DNA of 64,000 bases, taken from assembly GCA_022606135.1 (NCBI GenBank), contig JABYQN010000007.1:434001-498000 (forward strand). Reading direction: 5' to 3'. The notes beneath the pieces were generated by a model that worked only from the letters and a program-made list of their open reading frames with translations, did no database searches and was not told the origin of the DNA. Positions 10,591-21,243 of this stretch are shown in pieces. This DNA is from Fomes fomentarius. Its lineage: Eukaryota; Basidiomycota; Agaricomycetes; Polyporales; Polyporaceae. Every line of letters begins with the position of its first letter. Position 1 is the first letter of the stretch. The position numbers were made by a program, and so were the translations under genes.

Positions 10591-13183
10591 GCGTTTGGCG
10601 CACTTTTCGGGTAAGTTACAGTCTCACGGTTGAGCTTGAACGTGATCTGACGGACAGACATCTGCTGCAGACTGTAGACCAGATCCCTTTCTCTTGTCCT
10701 CCCCTCCCCTCGGCCCTCCACTCTAATGCCGAGCCCCACATATGCGTCTACTTCCACTTCCCCTGCCACTTACACACTTCCATCATGTGCCAAATTCCCA
10801 CTACAAACACTGGTATCGCTCATGCTACCGGACAGTTCGTAAAATCCTTTCCTTTCTGGTTCATTCTTGGCCCTTGTACGCACAGCGGCGGCACCGTGGG
10901 GGTCTGCACATAGCTGCCTGTGTTGTCGCGTCCAATCACCACAAACCCCCTCTGCCTCCTGCCTGTCTCTCTGTTATAATATCTCGGGTTCCGTCTGCCT
11001 CTCTCTCTCTCTCTGTCCCTCTCCCCCATCCTGTATCCTGTTCCGAAGCTGCACGTATGTTTATGGGTCTCATGCACGATATGACGAGCCACCCCAGAGT
11101 ACCCTTTGCTAATTAGGTATAGCAATGTAATGGGATGATGTTCAAACGCCTATCTGGACGTCTTTCAAAGGTTGGACGTCGGTCGGTGTTCCGAGTGGTA
11201 CTCATGACAGTCATGTCGCCAGTGAGTAAATAATAGGTATCCCGCTACTCTGTACGCCTGTTTCCTGAAGACGAGCACGCGGATGAGACCTCAGCATGTC
11301 GACAACACCCTGCTGAGGGGATCTTCAGGCACAGACCGCCAAGAGTGACTGATTCTTGAGGTGGTTAATAGCTCTCCTTGGACGTCAAGAGCGATTCGAC
11401 AGTGTACTCGGCTCGAGCTACGATTTGCGGCCGGCGTTCACTCATACGCCGGACGGTCTTCAAAGCTTCATGGCCCGGCCAGGGACGTGTTTCATGTTGG
11501 CTGTTGGTGCCAGGGGTGGGGAAAAGTTCTAAGTCAGTTCGACCTCGAGTAGGGCATGCAAGGCACATCTGCAAGAACTTAGATGGACATCGGAGCAGGA
11601 AGGTTCGGTCTAGGTACAATCAGTTAAATCACCAAGGACGATGCCAACGTTGGCCTGCAGCTGTCACCGTGCTCTCCATCTGCTCGGGGCTCGTCGCAGC
11701 AGATGGGCTCACAGGTGTATATGAGACGGACCTTCGTGTGGTTCTCGCGCCCGCATCCCCCTTCACTTTGTCTCCAGCACTCACGCTTCCCCATGCAGAA
11801 CTCGAGCCCCGTGTGTGCCACCCCTCTTCGCGGATGACCTCGCATGAGTCGGACCTGCTCCACTGTCTTCCGCCACATCCCACTCACTCAGACTACGTCC
11901 CGGAGGCTTCTTACCTATACCCGGGTGGGGTACGTGGGGGGGCACGCGCAGTGTGGTCTGGCCGACTTCCCATCCGAAGAAGGGCCGCCAGAAAATGGGT
12001 GGGGAAACGAAGGTCCCGCCGTGGTAGGGGCGGGTATTCATGCCTTCAGTTAGTGCGCACTTCTGCCAGATGCGGACGCTGTAGAACCCCATCCCTCGCG
12101 CTCGTGGACACGCGTGAGCCACAACACCACACACACACGCGCGCGCGCGCGCGCGATGCTCGCCTCTGCCCGGAACTCCGCTGCTCAGATGGCTCACTGC
12201 TTGTCAATGTCAGATCAGGAAGAGGAAGGTGACATACACTTTTTCATCGCACTTGCCACCCACCGGCCGCGGCATCATTGACAATTTGACATATCAACAT
12301 TCACACTACGCATGGATGCCGTGTGCGGCTTGCGACGTCACGACGTGGATCATGGGCGGCCGCGCCTACACTGCGGTTGTAAGAGGAGGAGCCATGGACC
12401 CGGGGAGCCCACTGCGGGGTCGCGAGGAAAGGAGAGCGACAAGGCACCTGCATCGCTCTGACGCTGCATCAAAGTGCCACGACGGACACTGCAAACCGGA
12501 TGACGTCGATCTACACATGCAGCTGGAAGAGCTCAAGCTTCGAGGGTTGCATGTGGCCAGCGTTGGGCGTTGGGAATGTGCCCAATGCGCCGGTGCGATT
12601 GAAGCTGGGTATAGTCAGCGTTGTTCGCACCGGCAACCTTAGCTTTCCTTGGGCACGTTGCAGACCTTCTCAAGCAGAGCTCTGCTCGTCGGTTGCCTTA
12701 TAGTTGCTGGCCTCGTGCCCGCGTCTTCAAAGTTCATCGTGCCCGGGTCGCTGGCGAGGTCTAGCCGCTGGGGTCGAGGACCGTGTCCGACGCTTGGTAG
12801 CGTCAGGAACGGCCGGTTGATCAATATTCGCCGCCGTTGCAAGTGTATTGGCGTGTCGTTTGCGCGTCGCATAGGGATGGAGTATTAAATCTGTGGGAGA
12901 TCTGGGAGAGTCGCGCGGGACAGATGATTATCCTGGGATTACCGCGTGAGCCAAGATCAGACCGTCGTCGGACCCATTAGGCAGGCCGGAATCGGTCCCC
13001 TCTGGCCCGCATCTTCTCCTTCTTCCTCTGCTCCTCCTCCCTTCCAGCCGTCCGTCCCTTCTGGCATTCTCCCTCCTCCATCCCGTCCCCAGCGGCAAGC
13101 TGGCCGGCACCACGCTCTTTTCTACTCCTTTCGTTCACCCCAGGAACCAATAGGTATATAGGACACTCGCGCACTACTCAGCC
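10591..13183. other. 2.6 kb without a recognised gene
   Basis: The first 500 bases are pyrimidine-rich and are probably the 3' untranslated region of the gene ending at 10590, with a CT microsatellite near 11000-11015. Beyond that, several overlapping open frames exist on both strands (up to about 280 codons at 11378-12232), but each is rich in Arg/Cys/His, lacks motifs and overlaps equally long frames on the other strand, which is what GC-rich noncoding DNA gives. A (CA)n(CG)n run lies at 12128-12155. The last 150 bases are CT-rich and probably the promoter and leader of the SH3 gene at 13184. Confidence 0.5.
12128..12155. repeat. (CA)n(CG)n alternating purine-pyrimidine run
   Basis: Twenty-eight bases alternate strictly between pyrimidine and purine, first CA repeats and then CG repeats. 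Such runs are the best-known formers of left-handed Z-DNA. No gene overlaps it convincingly. Confidence 0.9.
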
Positions 13184-15015
13184 ATGCACGAAGCTCGCCA
13201 CGGTATGCTACTCCGGCACAGACGTGTCCAGGAGCTCGAAGGGCGTGACCCAGCCCTCATCGACCTCCCCTTCGCGCTCCCATCTATCCCTCTCCTCAGC
13301 CCTCTGCTCGACCCCATCCTCTCCCCCATCATCGCGGGTAAGCCCCGAACGAGCACGACCCCCTCTCATACTACGACCCCGACTACGACCCCCACTCAAG
13401 ATCCGGCTCCCCCTCCTACCACCACTGCAGCTCCACCCGCCTCAACCCCGTCTCCTACCTCTCCGTCGAACCCAAACAGTGGCGGCGGTAACCCCGCTCC
13501 AGGCAGTTCGAGCAATGGCAACGGTGGAAACACAGCAACAAATGGAAACACAGTAACAAATGGAAACACACCAACAAATGCGGACCCGGGCTCATCTCCT
13601 ACGGCAACCGACTCGTCCAGCGACCCCTCTGCTACTACCCCTACAGATCCCTCGTCTGGTGACGGCTCACAGGGCGAGAACGGCAACGGCTCGAGCCCCA
13701 GCCTCAGCGTTGTTATCAATGCTGGTGGCGGACAAGCCTTCGTATCATCTACCGCCTCTGGCGACGGTGCTCAAGAGACCCAGGCCAACGGAAACGGAGG
13801 CGATCACGACTCTAATTCTAGCAACAGCAGTGCTTCGCATTTGAGTGGTCGCCTCACAGGTACGATTACTGGCTCCTACCCAGGATCCACTGCGGGTACA
13901 CGGGCGCGAGTCCATCAGACTCTCCGGGTACCGTCAACGCAGCCTCGACGCCCTCCAAAATGTCCACCGGTATCATCGTCGCGATCTGCGGTATCGTGTT
14001 CGTGCTCCTATTGATGCTGGTTCTTTGTTGCGTCCGTCGTCGTGCTATCGCCGCTCGCATGCGCCGTCGCAAGACCTGGGCCGCTGGCGGAGCCGTCAAC
14101 GAGAAGGACTACAGCGACAAGGACGGTTCGGGTACGCGCTCTGCCCGCAGCAGCTTCGCGACCACTTTCGATCGCGGCCAGATGCTGGTCACGCCTGCGC
14201 CCCTATTTGACGTCAACGTCCATGTCGAGCAAATGACGCAGGTGTGGCCCGCCGACATGAGCGGCTCGGACATCGCAGTTCCGCCGACGACCCACTCGGT
14301 TCCGTCAGCGTCGTCACCGACCATTCGGACAAATGATCGTTCGAGCATCCATTCCTCCTCGAGCAGCGGCAGTCGCCCGTCGTCTCAGACCGGGCAGTAC
14401 CTTGTCGCTGTCCCGCCTGTTGCGGCTAGCGAGAGCTCGCCCTACAGCGTGGACTTCCCCTCGCCGTTCTCGGTCAGGCCCTTCTCGCCTTCGGAGACCT
14501 TCGCGTTCCCCAAACCGCCGCATGACGACGCGCAGAGCCGTGTAGCGTCCGAGATGCTTAGCGGCTCGATCATAAGTTCGAAGCGAGGCTCGGCATTCTT
14601 CACAGCCGAAGAGGGCTCCCCTTCTACACCAGCGAAAGAGAGCGAGAACCCGTTTGCCGACTTTACGGAAATTGTCCGCCCGCCGTCCGTGTCCACCGCT
14701 AACTCCGTCCCTCACCACTTCTCACCCATTGAGATGATCCGCCGTCCGTTTATTCCGTCCATGGATGACGAGCTCTCTGTCACGCCTGGTGATGAAGTCC
14801 GCATCTTGAAGCGCTTCGACGATGGTTGGGCGGTCGCGGAGAAGGTCGGCGCAAGCCAGCAGGGTCTCATCCCCATCGACTGCCTGCGCGCGGTTGAGGA
14901 GGACCTGCCTGCCTTCCTGGCGAAGAAGCGAATCAGCAGCTATCGTGCTCGCTCGTCCATCATGACTGGTGCGAGCGTGATCAGCGGCGTTTCGGGCGTC
15001 GGGGCGGCCCTGTAA
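13184..15015 (+). CDS. Fus1-like single-pass membrane protein with cytoplasmic SH3 domain
   Basis: Two exons (13184-13859 and 13943-15015, intron 83 bases) give 582 residues. The layout is that of a mucin-like surface sensor. Residues 1-230 are rich in Thr, Ser, Pro, Gly and Asn and should be heavily O-glycosylated and outside the cell. A single membrane helix follows at about 235-256 (GIIVAICGIVFVLLLMLVLC) with a basic stop-transfer run RRRAIAARMRRRK. The long cytoplasmic tail ends in an SH3 domain at about 492-545 (RRPFIPSMDDELSVTPGDEV, then DDGWAVAEK and GLIPIDCLR, with the DGW and GLIP signature positions). Budding-yeast Fus1 and Sho1 have related arrangements and act in mating or osmosensing; whether this protein does so is inference. 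There is no clear N-terminal signal peptide, so the helix itself may act as the anchor. The repeat at 13525-13578 encodes three NGNTxT units. Confidence 0.8.
13525..13578 (+). repeat. Three 18-base tandem units in the mucin-like region
   Basis: Three copies of an 18-base unit (13525-13542, 13543-13560, 13561-13578) differ at one to two bases each and encode GNTATN, GNTVTN, GNTPTN. The changes fall in the middle residue only, so the N and T positions are kept. It lies in the extracellular part of the SH3 membrane protein. Confidence 0.9.
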
Positions 15016-17243
15016 ACGACATGTCCTTTGATGTGCCTCTGTACGCCTACGACCTAATGCTTCTTGCTTGCTCGTGAGTGGTTTGTCGCTTTCCGTTCTT
15101 GGCAATGATAGACTGACACGGAGGGGAAGCAGCTCCGGATTGCTGTGCAACGTCGCGTGCCTTGTTGTCTGTTACACTACCGTATCTCCGCCACTGCTGT
15201 CCCGACTGCCTTACACCGTACACCACCTGCCCACGACCCGCCACCCGCCACCCACATCCACATCCATCCCATGCGTCTCGCTGGCCGCCGCAGACCGCGC
15301 GTCAACGACACCTGGTCTTGACGGCCAGCAGGGCACCCTGAACCGCGTTGTGTCCAAAGAAACGCCTCTCCCGCCCATACGGGCGGGGCGTCCTGCTCCT
15401 TCATTAATTATACCTTACACTAACACGTCTCTCACCCTTGCTTGTCCACACGGTGCCAGTGCTGCGTGCATTACTCCTGCTACCCGTATCCACGTACCGT
15501 ACCATACACTAGCGGACGCTGTGCATACCCTTGCTTCCTCATCCCGTCCCAGCATGCAATGTCGCCCCTGTTTCTCGTTTATTGCCCCCGACCGTCCGGT
15601 GCCACGCGTGCATCTGCCGTACACCAGGCCAGTTATCAATCGTGCGGCGTGCTATAGCGCCGGCCGGTCGGAGGCGGGGGTTCTTTACACTTTAAATGAC
15701 ACAGCTGGTACGGGAGACCCTGTATACCCTCCACGTTTCGTCAATCATCCCCTTCGCGCTGCACATATTTCGAACCCTTGCTTCTTACACTCTACCATAC
15801 CGTTTTGCTTCACAGCTAGTTGCTGTTGTGTTACTGCCGCTGTCGTCGTCGTCGTCGTCGTCGTGCGCGCGAGCGGGTCGTTCTTAGTCTTTGGTCTTGG
15901 ATTACGTATACGGAGACCGACTGTCGCAGCGGCGCAGTTGTGGATGGTGTTTTAAACTTTAGAAAAAAGATCGTATATACGTGTACCGCACACAATGTAG
16001 CATTGCTTCAATCTAGTCCCTCGCAGTGCCGTCCGAGTTGCGTATACGCTCTTCTTGGTTGGCTGATGATGAACGTTAACATTGATAGGGTGAGGCACCT
16101 GGGCCCGCTTCCAACAATTACGGCGGATGCTGCTGCGTTGGTGGTGCATCGCCGACCGGTCAGAGCTCGAGCGACAGGGTAGTATACTCGGGCCATTCCT
16201 CGTTGAAAGCTTGCAGGAGTTAACAGAGCAGTCCGATTCCGAAGTCAACCGGTGCGCAACTTTCCGTCGGCGCGGACCATGATACATGCATAGGATGAAA
16301 CCGAGCATGCCCTGTTTCGTTCACTTTAGCTCGTGTATGGAATTGTTTCCTTCAGGCCTCGGGTCTCAGGGGCCTATTGGCAACGAGCTCGGACGCATCG
16401 CATCGAGGTGGAGCAAGTCGAAGCCTACCTAGCGAGGAGGCCGTCTCGTTGGCTGGGTATACAAGAACGCAGGTGCCGCTGTTCCCATGGCGGCGAGCGA
16501 TACACAACCGATAATTCACTGCCAAGTGTGCACGTAACAGGTACAGCGAGTCTCGGATTCCTCTAGGTCGCTTTAGTCCAAAAAATTGTACGCATATATA
16601 GACCCTGTGCCGCCACCAACATCACCACCATCACCGCCGCCACCCCCAAGAGGAAGAGGAGGAGGAGCACCAATTTCGGTCATGTCCACCACATATTACT
16701 AGAGAACAGGAGAAGTCTTCGCCGCTAGCCCTTGTCGATCACTTGCAACCGCTTGAGCCTGGTGAACCACTAACGAGCACTGAGCAGTGACATCCATGCA
16801 CATGACGTATGTCTAAACCATAGGCAAGTCTCCTGCGTTTAGTCACCGTTCGTAGTAGATCTAGAAAGGGTCAAAGAGCGTATGTATAATTATTCGATGC
16901 TGCGGAGACCAGGCGATAGGCCAGTAGATCACGATCAGTGTGGTGGTGAACTCGTCACGATTTCTGTCAGATACTGGGAGTTTCAGAGGTCACCACATCA
17001 TGAAGCAAATGTAGCCGTACTGCACGCCGCTGCCACATTTGGGTGGGCCCCAATATAGTAGGAGGCAGACCATCACCAATTTGCATCGACACCTAATACA
17101 CATGCTGGCAGCATATAACCTAATGTATTGCACCAAACGAAAAGAGAGAAAAGGGAACCAATAAAAGAAAAGATGTCAGCCCCATATACTACCCCAAATT
17201 CCGGCACGTTCCTCGCATCGGCAGGAGTCCCCACTGAGGCTCG
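15016..17243. other. 2.2 kb without a recognised gene
   Basis: Downstream of the SH3 gene and before the possible minus-strand exon at 17244. The first 900 bases are pyrimidine-rich (likely 3' untranslated region) and end in a (TCG)n-type run at 15838-15864. At about 16606-16701 a proline-rich frame (PPPTSPPSPPPPPRGRGGG ending STTYY-stop) follows a TATATAG acceptor-like site and could be an orphan last exon, or chance in the C/A-rich and AG-rich tract there. Nothing else is convincing. Confidence 0.45.
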
Positions 17244-17681
17244 TCATGATACCACTCGACTATCTCGATCTCGCCCCCCTCCTCGGCCCCCCTGCGTCTC
17301 AGACGAGACGACGGGAGGCGCACGCGTGCGCGCAGGATCCGCACGGACAGACGTATGCACGCCCGCCCCGCGCAGCTCCACTGCGGCCGCGGCAAGCCAG
17401 GTCTCCGCCTCGAGGTGGAATAGCCGTCGAACGCGGTGTGCGCCTGAAGACGCAGACCCGTCGGCAGCTGCCTCAAGGGGAGACCGGCTGAAAGGCATAA
17501 AACAAACGCAAGTACTATGATGGTAGTGATCATAAAAGGATGATGCGGCATACCTGTGAATGGAAGTGCACGCGCAGCCAACGTCCCACGGCGGGCGACG
17601 TGCATACGAAGGACGCATAGGTCCCGACATAAGCATAGGATTACACGCCACGGGCGCGCCCTCGTGTGGAGTTGCAAACAA
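17244..17681 (-). CDS. Possible C-terminal exons of an unrecognised protein
   Basis: A minus-strand frame ending at the stop 17244-17246 has high GC at third positions (LEAAADGSASSGAHRVRRLF, then HLEAETWLAAAAVELRGAGV, ending GGGRDRDSRVVS). It begins right after a strong acceptor (TTTATGCCTTTCAG) and can be joined across a 66-base GT-AG intron (17488-17553) to an upstream exon reading FATPHEGAPVACNPMLMSGP and DVGCACTSIH with the phase kept. No start codon or family could be found, and the same DNA lies downstream of the FYR-domain gene, so it might instead be a spliced 3' untranslated region of that gene. Function unknown. Confidence 0.3.
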   Translation of the reverse strand: MFATPHEGAPVACNPMLMSGPMRPSYARRPPWDVGCACTSIHRYAASSFYDHYHHSTCVCFMPFSRSPLEAAADGSASSGAHRVRRLFHLEAETWLAAAAVELRGAGVHTSVRADPARTRAPPVVSSETQGGRGGGRDRDSRVVS

Positions 17682-18032
17682 GAGAAAGGCGCGCCGTGGG
17701 CCGACAACAGCGATTAGACGAGGGTAGCTAGTGTATGTGCCAAGAACACAACAAGCGAGAGCAGAAGCAGAGGGAAGTGGACGTCAACACGAAGACACGA
17801 AGTAGCAGAGAGCAAGCATGTCTGTCCGGGGGCGCGGGAGGATGGTGACATTGACATTGTTTGAGAGCCGTGACCGTGACCGTGACCGTGAGTAAAGCAA
17901 AATCCAGATCCGACACACGACATTGATGGGGCTGGGCGAGGAATTCTGAGGGAGCATATGAGTTTGGGGAAGGCTGGTGTGTGGATGAAGTCACGACGCT
18001 GAGCAAGCGACTGGTGTTACACTGCAGGGCGG

Positions 18033-20771
18033 TCATCGATTGGCGACTGGTGAGTACGATCGGTGCCCGTTCCGCCTCGAGCTACCATTCGCATACACGT
18101 ATTCCGGCCCAGGGCCTTCGTGAGCAGCAGGAAGAGGAGGCGAGATCTTAGGCGGGGCGGGATACGCGTTCATGATGCTCGCGAAGGTTGCTGGGACAGG
18201 AGGCGGTGGAGGTGTCGCGGATCGGTACACGGGCTCCGCGCCGTTCGGAATGGTAGCGTGAGATTCATACGGAGATCGATGGTGAGGGGATGACTGCGAG
18301 GTCTGCGGGTGTGAGTGCGAGTGCGACATGGCAGGCGGTGGGAGCGCATGTGGTGGAGAGAAGTGGTCGTGCTCGCGATCACTCCTATCTCGCTCGCGAT
18401 GCAAAACAGGCGATCGTGAGGCGGTACGGGAATGAGAAAGAGCGGGCGAGTCGACCTGCATCGCATCCCCCCCACGATAGTCGTCGTACACTCCTGCGTT
18501 GCTTGTTCGCGAGGATCGTCGGCCTCGGTGGCCCGGCTCATGCGGTGCGTTCGGGAACTCCTGGTGGAAGGTTATAGGCTTCATCGGCACCAACTGTTGT
18601 GTTGGAAGGTTGCGAGGACGGAGTGAAGGGTCTTCCTTCTCAACGTGGATAATCTGCAGCGCTCCGTGTCTACCCAGCGGTGCCTGAGCTGGCCCATGGG
18701 AGGACCCAAGAGAGGGTGGTACAGTAGCTGGAGGCAGGAGAAGGGCCGGCTCCGGTTCACCTTCGAAGTACCCATTCCCATTCGCACTAGCAGGAGGCGA
18801 GTCCTGTTCATCGGGAAGCGCAGGAATCACAGCAGCGTGTCGTCCGCCAAGCGGTCTGTAGGAGAAACAAGGATGGAGAGGAGAGCATGAGTGATATGAT
18901 CGCCCTCCCGCTTGCCCCACGGCGCCAGCTGTTATTTTCGAATGGAAGACTGCTCTGCTCATGCAGAGACAGCCGGGAGGATAGAGCTGGGGAGCAGCGG
19001 CACCGCAGAGAGAAAAGGCGAAAGACGCTCACCCTCCTTCGACGAAGTGCTGCCACACGTAGTCCTTGAGTTGTGACGCGTGCGGCAGTTCCTGGATGAG
19101 ATGTTTGATCGTGTTCTGCCCGAGACCGAAGAAGTCGGGTCCCGAAACCGAGTTAGAGTGTGCCCGGTTGCGGATATGGTTCGCCGCCCGCACGATCACC
19201 GACCACGCACCCGTCGCGGTGCCAGCAACGATGGGCTTGTCTGGCGCGTCTGCTGCTGTGATTTGGAATTTGGGGCCATCACCACCGTCGAGTATTTTGC
19301 AATGGTATACAACCTCTGTACTGGGATCGACGGTGGAGAAATAGCGCCTGCCACGCGACGTTAGTCATCATCGAGATCAAAGGAGATCCAAGAGTGACTT
19401 TGGGACACGCACCGTGTAACTTCATAACCCACCGGAAAGATGTACCTCTCCGTATGGAAATGCTCCCTCATACACACCTCGCCCAGTTGAATCACGGTCA
19501 TGATACCGACGTTGAGAGGAAGGATAGGCTTGCCCTTCTTGTCACGCGGCACGGTTGGAATGCTGAAGCTCTTGGTGGTCACGGTGTGCGCCTTGAGACG
19601 TTTCGGCTTCGTGTGTCGTTGTATCTCTGAAGGTCTAGAACTTGCGGAAGACGTGCGCAGCGTCATCTGCATCTGGGACTGAGCAGGCGGACCTCCATGT
19701 TGGTACGAGGGAGACATTCCTTCAGCGTGCATCGTAGGCATATACTCATCTTGAGGTGTAAGGACAGGTGACAGTGACTCTGAGCGACGGTGAATATGTC
19801 CATGCGGTGCCCCCGCGAGTTGAGTGCCGGGGGGTGGAGGGGGTATCAGACCTTCGCTCCCTGGCGGCGCTGGGGGCTTGAGACGTAACCTGGTGCCACC
19901 GCTTGAGACAAGGACAGGCGGAGAGGGTGCTTGGCCAGGTCCTGGGGTACCTTGCGGAGGCGGGGGAGGTGGAATATGGACGGGGGCAGGGGCATACGTT
20001 AAAGGGGCACCGATATCTTTGGGCTTAGGCGGGACTCCTCCTCTTCCTTTGCGTACTGGTGGTCGTTTTGCTGCATCTCGAGCCTCCTCCTCCTGCCTTT
20101 CCCTCAACTCCGCTTCCTGTCTCTTGCGTGCTGAAGGTCCGATGTGACGAGATAGGAGGTGGGGGTCGATATCTGGGTCTTCGCGTTCGATTTCGTCGAT
20201 AGCTTGGCGGAGGTTGGCGACAAACTTCTGTTGGTTCCTGTCATTGAGGAGGACGCGGGGAAATGCAGTGAATGGTGGTTGCGGGATGGGTGCACCGGGG
20301 TTGGTGTTGGGGTTGAGTTCGAGCTCGGCGATACGGTCCAGCAGGAGTCTGCGCAGCAAATGAGTACCGCAAGTAGCAAACCATCTACCCTTCACCCAAG
20401 TTCGCGACGTACGCTTTTTCTGCTCGCCACTTCACATTTCGCTCGCCCGAATTCCGTAACTGCAGCGTAGCCTCCTTATGTTTCTGTATGATAGCGCCAG
20501 GTCATACGCGCCATTCAGGGTGATCGCGAGCCAGAAGGGGGATTGTGATGATGACGAGCAATGCTGAGTGGAAGGAACATGATGAGGAACGAACGCGATT
20601 GCTCACCTCCTCGAGATCAAAGTACTTGCGCTTCAGTCGACTGTATTTGGCAGCGAGGTCGGGCTCCTTATGCTTCTGTGTGACTGGAGGGCCGCCCTGT
20701 GGGGGAAGCGGGGGTGGCCCCATAACGACGTCCTGAGGCGGAGCCATTTGTGGCCTGGGCGTATGGCTCAT
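18033..20771 (-). CDS. FYRN/FYRC-domain chromatin protein (TBRG1-like)
   Basis: Five exons (20771-20607, 20483-20413, 20348-19413, 19347-19033, 18855-18033) give 769 residues, the frame kept throughout. Residues about 35-95 form a coiled coil (AAKYSRLKRKYFDLEE, then ALLLDRIAELE). A proline-rich linker follows. The FYRN block at about 355-391 reads LNVGIMTVIQLGEV and ERYIFPVGYEVTR; the FYRC block reads RYFSTVDPSTEVVYHCKILD, GGDGPKFQIT, then GPDFFGLGQNTIKHLIQELP. This N- plus C-part pairing matches animal TBRG1/NIAM, with the family's DGGDGP and DFFG signatures. FYR domains occur in chromatin regulators (trithorax/MLL, TBRG1), so a nuclear role is expected; the exact complex is not shown. The C-terminal third is disordered, His/Ser/Pro-rich. 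ATG 20771 was chosen because it opens the frame just ahead of the conserved part (MSHTPRPQMAPP). Confidence 0.88.
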
Positions 20772-20967
20772 GAAGGGGGAGGGCAAGATTGATGGGAGGA
20801 GGGGAAAACCGAAGTTGGGACGTTGAGTTATATAGGTGGTGGTGGCCAGGGGAAGCGGCCAGCTGTTTGGTCCGATCCCACATTTCCTCTCTGAACGCAC
20901 CGCGTCCTATTCGAGATCACTCCTCACAGCTGTGCTGCCGACATTGCATCACACCACCGAGCTTCTT

Positions 20968-21243
20968 TTATTCTGTAGCTACTACACGGGCGACAACATG
21001 GATTCTTTCCCCGCCGCCGGACAAACGAAGAGGATATGCGAGGGAATACGGGGCGTTGAATGGCGGAAATGGAGAGGATGGGATAGCGGCCGTTCTGGGC
21101 GGCGTGGCGTTGATTGACTTGTTTGCATCCTTCAGGCGCCGAAACCTTCTTCCCACTCGTCCAGGACCCCGAAACCCCTCCCCTTCTTTGTCCCATTCAT
21201 CTATCCATCCCAACTCCTCCGGTTCCAGCGATACATAATTCAT
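20968..21243 (-). CDS. Possible small protein of 91 residues
   Basis: A minus-strand frame from ATG 21243 (MNYVSLEPEELGWIDEWDKE, then GFRGPGRVGRRFRRLKD) to a stop at 20968-20970. Composition looks protein-like, with an acidic first third and a basic middle. It is not recognised, and other frames of similar quality overlap it on the plus strand (one reads GIAAVLGGVALIDLFASFRR), so one of the two is probably a shadow. It sits just upstream of the FYR-domain gene on the same strand. Confidence 0.25.
   Translation of the reverse strand: MNYVSLEPEELGWIDEWDKEGEGFRGPGRVGRRFRRLKDANKSINATPPRTAAIPSSPFPPFNAPYSLAYPLRLSGGGERIHVVARVVATE

Noticed and set aside
11378..12232. 284-codon open frame on the plus strand
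   Set aside because: No motif, Arg/Cys/His-rich composition, overlapped by similarly long frames on the opposite strand; part of it is the CA/CG repeat. Typical of GC-rich noncoding DNA.
17869..17893. GTGACC hexamer run as a CRISPR-like or regulatory array
   Set aside because: Only about four short units without spacers; a simple microsatellite in a 3' untranslated region.
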